Assembly: GCA_022013205.1 (NCBI GenBank)
Contig: JAKLQT010000244.1
Span: forward strand, 1 to 36,843
Direction of reading: 5' to 3'
DNA length: 36,843 nt
DNA from: Candidatus Omnitrophota bacterium
GTDB lineage: Bacteria > Omnitrophota > Gorgyraeia > B26-G9
The translations under genes were made by a program, and so were the position numbers. Positions 15,904 through 24,400 of this stretch are shown here, one piece after another. The notes beneath the pieces are model-generated. The model ran no database searches. It saw only the letters and a program-made list of their open reading frames with translations, and was not told the origin of the DNA. Position 1 is the stretch's first letter; each line of letters begins with the position of its first letter.

Positions 15904-18813
15904 TCAAATCGATTGGGCAATAAAAAATTCGTTATTTTTAATTTTAAATGCGGTTACGGCACAAGGCATAACATCCGAAACGGGAATATCTCTCAAAAGA
16001 TGCCCGGCCATTTCTTCAACTTCCAGATTGGTAATATTAAGAGCCTCTCTAACGCGTTCTAAAGAAATACCACTTGTCATACACGCTCGGATATAAGTAT
16101 CTATTTCCTTTCCCAGATTAAATCGCTCAGCAATATATTCCCAGGCAGAAGCTTTCCCGTCAATTATCTGTCTTACCCGCAATAGCTCTTTAGCAAAAAA
16201 AATCCTCATTTGCCTACTGCCGCAATCAGAAATCACTTTAATTAACCTGCTAATATCCAAATTGCTTTTGGCTAAAAATTTTTCTATTTTTGCTATTTCA
16301 CGTTTTAATTCATCATCAGATGATTTACCGGCAACTGTTTTTAATATCTCTCGCATTAATAACAAACTCTCCAAAGAAAACATAAAAAGGCCAATGTTTT
16401 TCTCCGCTTCGGCGACATCTGATGTCAGTTCTGCCTGAAACGCTATTTTATTTTTTATTCTCTCCAGATAAACATTCACATCCTTTATCTGTGTATCTAT
16501 AAAATTACCATAAAGTTGTATAATCTTATCTCTGTCTTCACGGTTTTTGTTGAACCCAAAATTATCAGAATCATTATAAACAAGCATGTAAACCAACGCT
16601 TCATTAATAACCGCCTCTATTGGAAAACGTTCCTCATTTATTAATGAGGAAAATCTTCCTCCTATCTTCTGAGTCGACACCCTGCTCAGATTCTGCCTAT
16701 ACCATACCGGAACCACAATATTTGATTCAGGGAAACCATCAATAAAACTCATTTTAAATATTAAGCCTTCTTCTTTAAAATCAGGCCGTGAGATTAAATT
16801 ACGAAAACTCGGAGTATGGACATAATATTCCAAGAAATTATTTCCCCATGCCCCAAAGAATCTGTAACTCTTGGCCAAAGAATAAATTCTAAAAAAAGAA
16901 TCCCAAAAATCGGCCCATGTGGTATCAGAATTGATTAGTATAAAAAAATTTGTATTTTTAATTTTGTATTTCTCGCATAATTCGATAACCCGTTCTACAT
17001 CATTCATGGAATAACCAAGTTTTCCCCCTTTACCCAAACGACGGATTTCCCTGTCAGTAAAACCATCTACTCCAATTGCGATTCTTCCCAATCCGTTAAT
17101 CTTTGCCAATGACTCGAACAGTGATTCATCAATAATCTTTTTCCCATCTCTTTTTTTGAAAAAGCTATTCACCGAAACCGCTAATGAACCGCAGGTAAGC
17201 CCCAATCCCTGGGTGATTTTCAAAATCTCCATCCCACGGGATTTCTGGATAAACATATCGTCATCAACAAACCAGACAGTCAGGGCTTGTTTAAATTCCG
17301 CAGACAATTCATTTCCTTCATAAAGAGCAGACACCCTTTCTTTATATGCCGTTAAAAATTCCTTCACGCTGTCCACGGAAAATGTCCTGTATACCGGCCC
17401 CATAATCTGAGCGCAAAAACTACACCGGTAAGGGCATCCCCGGCTGGTAATCAATGTTAACCCATACTGAACATCCGATTTATTCAGAAAACCAAAATCA
17501 ATTTTAAACTCTTTCATCGCCTCATCAAGATTATAAAAATAATTCAGATAATCAAGATTTGCAGCAAGGCTAGTTTTACCGAACCGCAAATAGGCGCCAA
17601 ATAACGGTGTTAATTTAAAAGCTGTCTGCCGGGATAAATCCTGAGAGGCTTTCTGTCCTGCCAAAGAAACAAGCGCCTTTTTAAACACACCTTCTGCTTC
17701 TCCGGCAATAATCACATTTGCCTCTGGGATATGCTGAGCAAGCAAATCCGGAGCCAGCGTAACCGAAGGCCCTCCCAGAGCTATAACTACGTCTTTATTT
17801 ACCGCGCGGATAGCACGCACAAAATCCTGAACTGCCTTAATTTCATTGAGGGAAGGCGTAATCATTGATATAGCCATCACATCAATCTTCTCCAGATTAA
17901 TACATTCAATAATCCGGCTATTTTCCGCGTCAGTCGTGCCTTTTACGAATGAAATATTCATCCCTTCTTTTCTTAAACTCATTGCTAAAAACATATTCCC
18001 CAAAGAAGGCCCGGCAAGTGTCTCCGTCCGCGCATCGCGGGCATCAAAAAAATCGACAAAAAGCACGGAAGGTGATTTTTTGTTTTTCTTCAAAGGCATT
18101 TCAATATTTTTTCTAACCATTGTTTCTGTTTTTATACCGGCCATACCGTTAAATGCTTCCGCAATCAATGCCTGGATACGCTCTTTCTCCGCAAAGATAA
18201 GATTAATTCCAATATTTATCTGTAAAAAACAAGAATCTCTGCTTGATTTTATGGTAATTCCCTGCACATCATCACGAATCGTAATCTCGCCAAATACATC
18301 TTGCACTCTAAAACGCCTAAAAAATTCTTCCGCAATAAGCGACTGTATTCTCATCTTAGCCGCTTCCTTTTGCTGAGATGATTTTTCCGCTTCATAATCC
18401 TTACTCTCTTCCCTGACAAACCACGTCCCGGGAAAACCAATTGTTTGTTCCACCGGCAGATTATCTTTAGCACGAATAATCCTGCCTCCCGCGTCGAACT
18501 GAACCCTTGTTCTCTGGGGATAAATATTATATTTCTTTTGTTTAAGCTTTGATAATCGCAACTGCGGCAAATTGGTTATTTCATGGCCAATTTGTAACCC
18601 GCTACCCGGATTATAGCTGATGCCAAACTGGCCATAATCACTGTATGCTTTCTGAAATAATTCCTTATTTATTTCAAGCTGAGGGCTTAAACTGGTTACA
18701 ATCTTTCCGCACCTATCATTATCAGTGAAAGATAAATCACTAAATCCAAAATCCAGCATCATAAAAGCATGGATAAGCGCTAATGAAATTATTTTAAATA
18801 ACCTTTTATTCAT
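15904..18813 (-). CDS. B12-binding-type radical SAM protein with tagged-family ends (969 aa)
   Basis: The leader MNKRLFKIISLALIHAF leads to the box SLSPQLEI (41-48). After about 200 unrecognised residues comes a Rossmann-like cobalamin-binding-type domain (about 248-385, PSVLFVDFFDARD then VVIALGGPSVTLAPDLL and IAGEAEGVF). The radical SAM core follows, with Cys460, Cys464 and Cys467 in SRGCPYRCSFCAQ holding the 4Fe-4S cluster. A helical C-terminal region ends in FFIAQSI. Enzymes of this layout methylate or rearrange unreactive carbons and work in the cytoplasm. A secretion-type leader is therefore unexpected and suggests membrane attachment or another fate. No family promoter precedes it; read-through from the 334-aa gene is likely. 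The reaction cannot be predicted. Confidence 0.8.
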   Translation of the reverse strand: MNKRLFKIISLALIHAFMMLDFGFSDLSFTDNDRCGKIVTSLSPQLEINKELFQKAYSDYGQFGISYNPGSGLQIGHEITNLPQLRLSKLKQKKYNIYPQRTRVQFDAGGRIIRAKDNLPVEQTIGFPGTWFVREESKDYEAEKSSQQKEAAKMRIQSLIAEEFFRRFRVQDVFGEITIRDDVQGITIKSSRDSCFLQINIGINLIFAEKERIQALIAEAFNGMAGIKTETMVRKNIEMPLKKNKKSPSVLFVDFFDARDARTETLAGPSLGNMFLAMSLRKEGMNISFVKGTTDAENSRIIECINLEKIDVMAISMITPSLNEIKAVQDFVRAIRAVNKDVVIALGGPSVTLAPDLLAQHIPEANVIIAGEAEGVFKKALVSLAGQKASQDLSRQTAFKLTPLFGAYLRFGKTSLAANLDYLNYFYNLDEAMKEFKIDFGFLNKSDVQYGLTLITSRGCPYRCSFCAQIMGPVYRTFSVDSVKEFLTAYKERVSALYEGNELSAEFKQALTVWFVDDDMFIQKSRGMEILKITQGLGLTCGSLAVSVNSFFKKRDGKKIIDESLFESLAKINGLGRIAIGVDGFTDREIRRLGKGGKLGYSMNDVERVIELCEKYKIKNTNFFILINSDTTWADFWDSFFRIYSLAKSYRFFGAWGNNFLEYYVHTPSFRNLISRPDFKEEGLIFKMSFIDGFPESNIVVPVWYRQNLSRVSTQKIGGRFSSLINEERFPIEAVINEALVYMLVYNDSDNFGFNKNREDRDKIIQLYGNFIDTQIKDVNVYLERIKNKIAFQAELTSDVAEAEKNIGLFMFSLESLLLMREILKTVAGKSSDDELKREIAKIEKFLAKSNLDISRLIKVISDCGSRQMRIFFAKELLRVRQIIDGKASAWEYIAERFNLGKEIDTYIRACMTSGISLERVREALNITNLEVEEMAGHLLRDIPVSDVMPCAVTAFKIKNNEFFIAQSI

Positions 18814-18960
18814 ACTTCAGCCCTCTGCCATCATCCTTCAAGAAATCCCTCCCAGTTTCCATAAATTTCAATAAATTTCCAACAATTCCTTATTTCTCAG
18901 TTTTAATTTAATTTCAATCAATTTCCACGAGTTTCTAATAATTTCTAATTTCTCTCTCTG
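18814..18960 (-). repeat. Duplicated 5' leader block (copy A)
   Basis: The spacer before the 969-aa gene is nearly identical to 21212-21345. Both run from the start codon through CTTCAGCCCT, CTGCCATCATCCTTCAAGAA, CAACAATTCCTTATTTCTCA and TTTCAATCAATTTCCAC. A shorter relative lies at 15810-15875. The duplication includes the first codons of the leader peptide. Confidence 0.7.
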
Positions 18961-18992
18961 TCCCAGCGAACGCAGAGAGCGATCGTCCATCG

Positions 18993-19068
18993 GACTTCGG
19001 CTTGCAGCCTGCAGCAGCGTGTCAGCCATCAGCTATCAGCTATCAGCCATGAGCTATGAGCTATGAGC
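18993..19068. repeat. Short-word repeat cluster (CAGCTATCAGC / GAGCTATGAGC)
   Basis: The stretch is built of variants of one short word: GCTTGCAGCCTGCAGCAGC, then CAGCCATCAGCTATCAGC and CATGAGCTATGAGC. It lies just 3' of the tail-coding end of the 334-aa gene, as do similar words at 15386 and 21384. Confidence 0.65.
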
Positions 19069-19080
19069 CAACGAAGCCAT

Positions 19081-19270
19081 TTATATCGCCTGCCCTATCA
19101 ATTCCAAGGCTAAAATTTCAGGACACAGCGCCGGCAATTCGGGAGCTGCCAGCAACTGCATTTTTTTCTCCGCCACGCCAAGCTGTTCCTCCAGCTTAGG
19201 CAAGGCGTTTTTCGGATCGCCAGTACGGATTTCCGTCTTCCACTCGCCGGCTAAATAAGGTTGCCGGCTC
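19081..19270 (-). pseudogene. Out-of-frame C-terminal tail of the 334-aa gene
   Basis: Another minus-strand frame overlapping the end of the 334-aa gene reads QPYLAGEWKTEIRTGDPKN, then LPKLEEQLGVAEKKMQLL, and ends ALELIGQAI with a TAA at 19081-19083. The composition is protein-like and the last eight residues are the family tail. A single frameshift near 19250-19290 would join it to the main frame, giving a protein of about 370 aa. This may be a real mutation or an assembly error. Confidence 0.6.
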
Positions 19271-20200
19271 TTCTTCCGTAATTTTTACGGCAAAAACGCG
19301 CTTCTCCGGCACAGTCACCAATGCCGGACGCGGAAATAATTCCGAGAGATGCTGCCACCATTCTTTGAGCTTGTCTTTCAGCTTGTTCCTAAGCGAAATG
19401 TAATTTTTCAGCGGCCAAATTACGTAAGAATACGGCCAAATTAGCGGCATGATCGCCAGGGATAAATGCGGCTCATAAAAGTAAAGATGCAGATCGCCTT
19501 TCCAGTCTACGGCAAAGGCTTTGGGCCGGCTGAATTCCCGTTTCAGCGTCTTGTTTTCGTTTTGCGGATCATCCGCGAAAAGCTCAAGGTCACCTTGATA
19601 AAACACCAGCAGCCCGCGGCCATCCTCATAATTTTCATTAATATGTTTAGCTAAGAGCTCAACATAAAAAGCAACAACAAACACACCAGCGAGAGAAGAA
19701 ACTAAATACGTCAGAGCATTGAAGTTAAACCCTTTGATAGTAGAGACAAAATAAACGACAATTTTAGCCACCAGAGACGCCCAACATCCGGCCCGAATTT
19801 CCATCAGATGCTCTCGAATATCTTCCGGCAAATCCTCAAAAGCAATAATAATTTTGCCTTTCGGCTGGTTATTATCCCCGCGCTTGCCGCTAGTTGCCTT
19901 CTGCGCATTCTGCGGGTTCTTCCTGCCGGAAACACCAGGAGATTCCGCCGGCAGAGCCATCCTCATCGCCCCGCTTACACCGCCGGATGCCGCAGCGAAA
20001 AATTCCAAGCCGCCGGACGAAAACTGCGAGCCACGGTCTGCCAGCCGCGAATAAGCCGTTTGAAACTGCTCCGCTCCGATTTGCACCTGCGGATTCAAAG
20101 TCTTTGGCTCAGCGACCCGGCCTGTGCCGCACCACGCGCAATCCATCACCAAAAATGCCTGGATTAATACAAACGCAATCAATCTGAATAATTTATTCAT
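19196..20200 (-). CDS. Tagged-family membrane protein, probably frameshifted near its end (334 aa)
   Basis: The leader MNKLFRLIAFVLIQAF then LVMDCAWCG is almost the same as that of the 1,852-aa protein. The box TLNPQVQI follows at 34-41. After a Gly/Ser/Ala-rich linker (60-115) come two likely membrane spans (about 140-156 and 163-182) and a soluble part with LLVFYQGDLELFADD and FAVDWKGDLHLYFYEP. A third hydrophobic stretch lies near 249-267 (AIMPLIWPYSYVIWP). The open frame stops at RSEKRLA without the family tail, but the tail is encoded in another frame to 19081. No known domain is recognised. It has the family promoter at 20292-20320. Confidence 0.65.
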   Translation of the reverse strand: MNKLFRLIAFVLIQAFLVMDCAWCGTGRVAEPKTLNPQVQIGAEQFQTAYSRLADRGSQFSSGGLEFFAAASGGVSGAMRMALPAESPGVSGRKNPQNAQKATSGKRGDNNQPKGKIIIAFEDLPEDIREHLMEIRAGCWASLVAKIVVYFVSTIKGFNFNALTYLVSSLAGVFVVAFYVELLAKHINENYEDGRGLLVFYQGDLELFADDPQNENKTLKREFSRPKAFAVDWKGDLHLYFYEPHLSLAIMPLIWPYSYVIWPLKNYISLRNKLKDKLKEWWQHLSELFPRPALVTVPEKRVFAVKITEEEPATLFSRRVEDGNPYWRSEKRLA

Positions 20201-20300
20201 TTTATTTTATTTTTTCCATTTTCAAAATACTTAATTCATTAAAATAAATAAAGTTATGATTATATCCCGCCATTTTTTAAAATGGCATAAAAGTATACCA
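20127..20300 (-). repeat. Duplicated promoter-leader-signal cassette (copy 1 of 2)
   Basis: About 170 bp, from the -10 through the untranslated leader to codon 24 or so, match 26895-27068 with few differences. Examples are CATTTTCAAAATACTTAATT and GCCTGGATTAATACAAACGC. The identity ends where the mature proteins begin. Confidence 0.8.
20268..20285 (-). promoter_or_regulatory. Hairpin at the predicted 5' end of the transcript
   Basis: GCCATTTT and AAAATGGC form a perfect 8-bp stem with a 2-nt loop, beginning about 7 nt after the -10. Such 5'-terminal hairpins often stabilise mRNA. The copy before the 1,852-aa gene is imperfect. Confidence 0.4.
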
Positions 20301-20353
20301 CATCTTTTCTCCCTTTGCAAAAAAAAGAATAAACATTTCATTACTGTAACACC
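20292..20353 (-). promoter_or_regulatory. Family promoter with upstream box, 334-aa gene
   Basis: TTGCAA (20315-20320), 17 bp and TATACT (20292-20297) on the minus strand, again with TGG before the -10. The box TGTTACAGTAATGAAATGTTT lies about 10 bp further upstream (to 20351). A second shared stretch related to CCGCAGGTTTTTGTTTTTTC (to about 20432) precedes it. Confidence 0.7.
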
Positions 20354-20535
20354 TTATAATACAATGCGTTACACAAGCGTATCCGAGAGGTTAACCATTC
20401 TTTTGGCAGAAAAAACAAAAACCTGCGGCGAATAAATTGGTATTTACGATTAGTTTTGCGGCTCTCGCAATTTATTATGATTGTTGTTGCCCAAAAACCT
20501 TTACAGCGGAAAATCCTCTAATGATTCTTATCTAC

Positions 20536-20576
20536 TTGACTTATCTTAAAAAATATAGTATTCTTTTTTATAGGAG
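20536..20576 (+). promoter_or_regulatory. Promoter and ribosome-binding site of hicBA
   Basis: TTGACT at 20536-20541, 17 bp, and TATTCT at 20559-20564. AGGAG at 20572-20576 lies 8 nt before the ATG of hicB. Confidence 0.6.
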
Positions 20577-20584
20577 AATTACAT

Positions 20585-20812
20585 ATGTTAAAACGATTTA
20601 AAGTAATAATCGAGCCGGAATCTGGAGGCGGGTATTCCGTGCATGTACCTGCACTCCCGGGGTGTGCTTCACAAGGCGAAACTATAGAAGAAACGATTTC
20701 TAATATCAAAGAAGCTATTGAATTATATATCTGGTCCCTTAAGGAAGATAAACTGCCCATTCCTGATTCTGATATAGAGGTAGAGTTAAGAGAAGTAGAA
20801 GTTTCAGTATGA
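20585..20812 (+). CDS. hicB: HicB-family antitoxin, short form (75 aa)
   Basis: The protein has the HicB partial RNase H-like fold: FKVIIEPESGGGYSVHVPALPGC followed by SQGETIEETISNIKEAIELYI. It neutralises HicA by covering the catalytic His. Longer HicB proteins carry a C-terminal DNA-binding domain for autoregulation; this one ends after the fold (VELREVEVSV), so repression, if any, must work differently. The gene precedes hicA with an ATGA overlap, the antitoxin-first order found in many hicBA loci. The pair lies on the plus strand between two minus-strand tagged genes, as expected of a mobile addiction module. Confidence 0.9.
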   Translation: MLKRFKVIIEPESGGGYSVHVPALPGCASQGETIEETISNIKEAIELYIWSLKEDKLPIPDSDIEVELREVEVSV

Positions 20813-21039
20813 GTAAACTGCCGCATGTCCGCGGAAAAGAAGTTATTCGTGTTTTGCAAAAGCACGGATTTTTTATTAAACGCCAAAGCGGTTCTCATGT
20901 AATCATGCGCCACCAAACCGATCTTAACCGCAGATGCATCATTCCCTTGCATAGCTCTCAAACCATAAAACCCGGCACATTATATTCTATCCTCAAAGGC
21001 GCCGGGATTTCTATAGAAGAATTTGTTAAACTTCTCTAA
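20809..21039 (+). CDS. hicA: HicA-family mRNA interferase toxin (76 aa)
   Basis: The double-stranded-RNA-binding-like fold of HicA is clear: LPHVRGKEVIRVLQKHGF, then the active-site segment KRQSGSHVIMRH with His30, then IIPLHSSQTIKPGTLYSILKGAGIS. HicA cleaves mRNA when HicB is lost. The size is normal for the family and all key residues are present, so it is probably functional. It starts within the stop of hicB. Confidence 0.93.
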   Translation: MSKLPHVRGKEVIRVLQKHGFFIKRQSGSHVIMRHQTDLNRRCIIPLHSSQTIKPGTLYSILKGAGISIEEFVKLL

Positions 21040-21097
21040 TAGAGATATTTTTTCCATTTAAGACCATCTCCTGCCACTGCCACCTCTTTCCTTACTT

Positions 21098-21126
21098 AGG
21101 GTCTGCTGAAAAACTCATCAGACCCT
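21098..21126. repeat. Near-perfect inverted repeat after hicBA
   Basis: AGGGTCTGCTGA and TCATCAGACCCT form a 12-bp stem with one mismatch and a 5-nt loop. No T-run follows on either strand, so I do not call it a terminator. It resembles the end of an insertion element or a MITE. It marks where the hicBA segment meets the decayed leader at 21158-21211. Confidence 0.4.
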
Positions 21127-21157
21127 GATTACAAAGATTAAAAACAAGATTACATGA

Positions 21158-21211
21158 TTAAATATAGACGGAAAAATCAAATGCAATTATTTTAAATATC
21201 CTTTTATTCAT
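21158..21211 (-). pseudogene. Orphan leader-peptide start of a tagged-family gene
   Basis: On the minus strand an ATG at 21211 opens MNKRIFKIIAF, the family leader, and stops after 17 codons. Its upstream DNA (21212-21345) duplicates the leader region of the 969-aa gene. The rest of the gene is gone, cut off close to the inverted repeat beside hicBA. Confidence 0.6.
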
Positions 21212-21345
21212 ACTTCAGCCCTTCTGCCATCATCCTTCAAGAAATCTCTCCCTGTTTCTATAAAATTTCAATGAATTTCTATCAATTTCCAACAATTCCT
21301 TATTTCTCAGTTTTAATTTAATTTCAATCAATTTCCACTAATTTC
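21212..21345 (-). repeat. Duplicated 5' leader block (copy B)
   Basis: This is the counterpart of 18814-18960, with only scattered differences and a small indel (for example AATTTCAATGAATTTCTATC where copy A has AATTTCAATAAATTTCC). It lies between the orphan leader start and the 3' end of the 1,852-aa gene. Confidence 0.7.
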
Positions 21346-21383
21346 TTATTTCTTGTTTTTCAGTTTTCTTCTAAGCCAAGAAC

Positions 21384-21408
21384 CATCAGCCATGAGCTAA
21401 TGAGCTAA
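21384..21408. repeat. Short-word repeat after the 1,852-aa gene
   Basis: CATCAGCCATGAGC followed by TAATGAGCTAAG is made of the same words as those at 15386 and 19019. It sits directly 3' of the stop of a gene ending LELIEQAI. Confidence 0.6.
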
Positions 21409-21409
21409 G

Positions 21410-24400
21410 TTATATCGCCTGCTCGATAAGTTCCAAATTAATGGTTAAATTTTCTTCAAGTTTTACGCTTACGCTCTCTAATAACATTTTCACTTGAATC
21501 TCTGATGGATCATCCACTTTTACCATATGTACATCCGGCAGTGATTCGGCGGAGATTACTGCCTGCGATGGGTCGTTTTTACCAAATATAGCTGTACGCA
21601 AATCAAAATTACTCTCAATATCCGCCCTAAGAATTTCTTCTTCTGCAGCATCCTCGGTTTTATAAACCTTCTCCAGAGCATACTGTTCTTCAATTTCCTG
21701 TTCAGTTTTAGTATTCATCGGCTTTAGCAATAAATCAAAAAGCCCTGTTGAAACCACCGGCTGGGTTTGCTGATACAATCCCGCAGTAATAGTACCCGGC
21801 ACAGAATGTCCGTAACAATCAGAGTAGTCGAATTCAGAACGGCCGCGGAAGAGCTGGAACACATACTGTTCAATTGCCCCTTCTTTAACTTTATCATTTA
21901 CCGCCGGCCTGTATTGAGAACCCGCAACAGGCAAGCCGGTTTTTTGCGACAATATATCCAGCGCCGCATAGAGTTTGTCGATTTCTCTTACACCAAACTG
22001 CGTACTCTCTTCCACAAAGATATCCGCTTGTTTATTGCCATCCTTGTCCTCCAATATTCTCAGCCTGACTATCCTTCTGGTAATAACGTTTCTATTCTCA
22101 TCCAATAATACCACTGCCTTGTTTGTCCCGTTAACCACATAACCCGTAAGCCCCCTGCTTAAATTAGTGCCATAGGTACAGCTCTGGCATGCCGTTGAGC
22201 CGCGATAGTTTCCTATGTTAAATAGAATATAGAAGTCATCGGTAAACTCAATAGCCGCCTTATCTCCTTTTTCCGTTGTTATTACATACTGAAGAAGCTT
22301 TTCCCAATTTTTAATTTTTTCAATCCGCGATTTTAAACCAGCGAACCCATCAAGATTATGCAATTTTTCATAAAGAGTCTCTCCTTGAGCTTGTTCAAAT
22401 GCTTTTTTAAGCGCTGTTTGTTCTTTTACAGAAAGCTTATTAATCTCTATATCTATAATTTCATCTATAGTCTTTTTATAATCTTCGCTTTCATATTTCC
22501 ATTGCTTAAAACGACCGTCAATTTCCGCCTCAAGGGCAGCTAAAATATTTTCATAGATTTCCTTATCGGTAATGGACCTTAGATAAATATCTATCAGATT
22601 ATAAATGTTTCTTCCTTGATGATCTCTCCATTTAAATCTTGGATTATTTGCCGCGTAATTTCTTAATTTTTCAAGGAAGACAGATTCATTCCCTATAGAT
22701 ATAAATTTTTTAAATCGAGCTAACAAAACTTCGGCATCAATCATTGCTAATCGCTCTGATAGATCTTTTATTTTTGCGTCATTAATGTCTTTTCCGGATA
22801 AGAGATCATTCAAAATAGCTTCACTATTGCTCTCAAAGATTTCGTTGATAAGTTCTGGAAACAGTTTATCTTTAGATTTTTTATAAGTATCAATGACTTT
22901 TAAATACTGTTCCAGGTAATACATCAGTTCATCATAAAATCTCTCTGAATTCTCCGGAGAAGGAAAACCTTCTCTTTGCTCAATAGCTTCCAGAAGTTTT
23001 GCCAAAAGCTCACCGCTGCGATCATAATTCAATGTCAATAACAAAACCATCTGTTCATATAATTTGTTTTTAACCGTAGCTAACTGGTCATGTATATTTT
23101 TATTGGTGTTTAACGATCTAATCAATTGCCTGAAGGTATTCAGGGTTTTTGTATCTGAGTTTATCCGTAACAGTATTCCATAAAATATATGCGGGATTTG
23201 TGTTGTTATTTTCGACAATGTAATCTGTTGAAATAAGTTATTGATGTCTTCTTTAAAACATTTCAATTCTTCACCGGACAGTTTCGTAGCCGCATATTTT
23301 CTTTCCTGGTATAAATTTCGCAGCTGTTTAAATACCTCTTTCTGCTGTTTCTTATCTTGCAATCGAACGGCATTTTCTAAGTAATCATAAAAAACAGTAT
23401 TCTCAGCCAATAAATAACGGTTCTCCTCAAGAAAATATCTTATAAAAAGTGCCTTTCCACCAAGTGTTGTTAAATTGCCTCCATTTTTGAGTTCATCAAT
23501 TATCTTTAGAATTATTGTATTATCTGTCGTGATACCAAATAAAACTTTTAAACAAATCCTTAATTGACTCCCGGCTGGCTGCCCCAAAAACTGAGTTTGC
23601 AACTCGGAAAATAATTCATCTTTTTTTTCAATTGATAAAGCGTCAATGGCCTGAAATCCATCAGCGAGCATATCTTCTTTGGCTTCTTGCGAAATACTTT
23701 CCAGCTTAAATCTTAAGATATCCAATAAACTAAGATTGCTGCCTTCCGCAATAAGATTTAACCCAGGAAATTTCTGCGCCTTATCAATTTCTTCCAATAC
23801 GCTGATTAAATCTTCCACCGTCTTACCCTGCCTGCTCAACCCTTGAGAAACCGGCTCAAGCTGTTCGATCTTGGCTTGTAAAACAAATAAGTTAGACAAA
23901 ATCCAGCCTGCCTGTCTTATGATAAAGTCTGCGTTAGGCATGCCCTGCAACTGCTGTTTTACAGCATTCGTTATTTCTTCTAATGACTGCTTTGGGTCTT
24001 CTATAATTGTTCTGATGATTTTCTTAATATCTTCTATCGAAAGATATTTTAGCAGTTCGTTTATCGAAGAAATCTCGATTTTATATCGTTCCGGGTTATT
24101 TCTAAAAAACCGATCAAAAATCTCCTTGGCTTGCGAAATATTTTCCAAAGAGAATAAATATTCGAATAAGCTGTTTTTTTGATCCTCGCCGATCCTCATT
24201 TCAGCCGGATGAAGCGTCACTTCCCGGTTCAGGTTATAGGCAATCTCATTTAGTTGCGTTTTAAAAGCAGGCTCAGACAATCTTCCAAGAATGTTTTCAA
24301 TATCCTTTCTCTGGTCTTTTATAAACCTCGCAAGCTTTATATTGATTTTTAATGCCTTGGCAATTATTGCTTCCGGTGCAGCGTTAAGAATTTGTATTTT

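Noticed and set aside
15500..15907. Intact 135-aa gene
   Set aside because: The first 40 residues are translated spacer repeat and the family tail lies out of frame further on; it is better explained as a decayed gene.
19019..19068. CRISPR array
   Set aside because: The words are 7-10 bp, imperfect and without spacers of regular length; no cas genes are present.
21098..21126. Rho-independent terminator of hicBA
   Set aside because: No T-run follows the stem on either strand.
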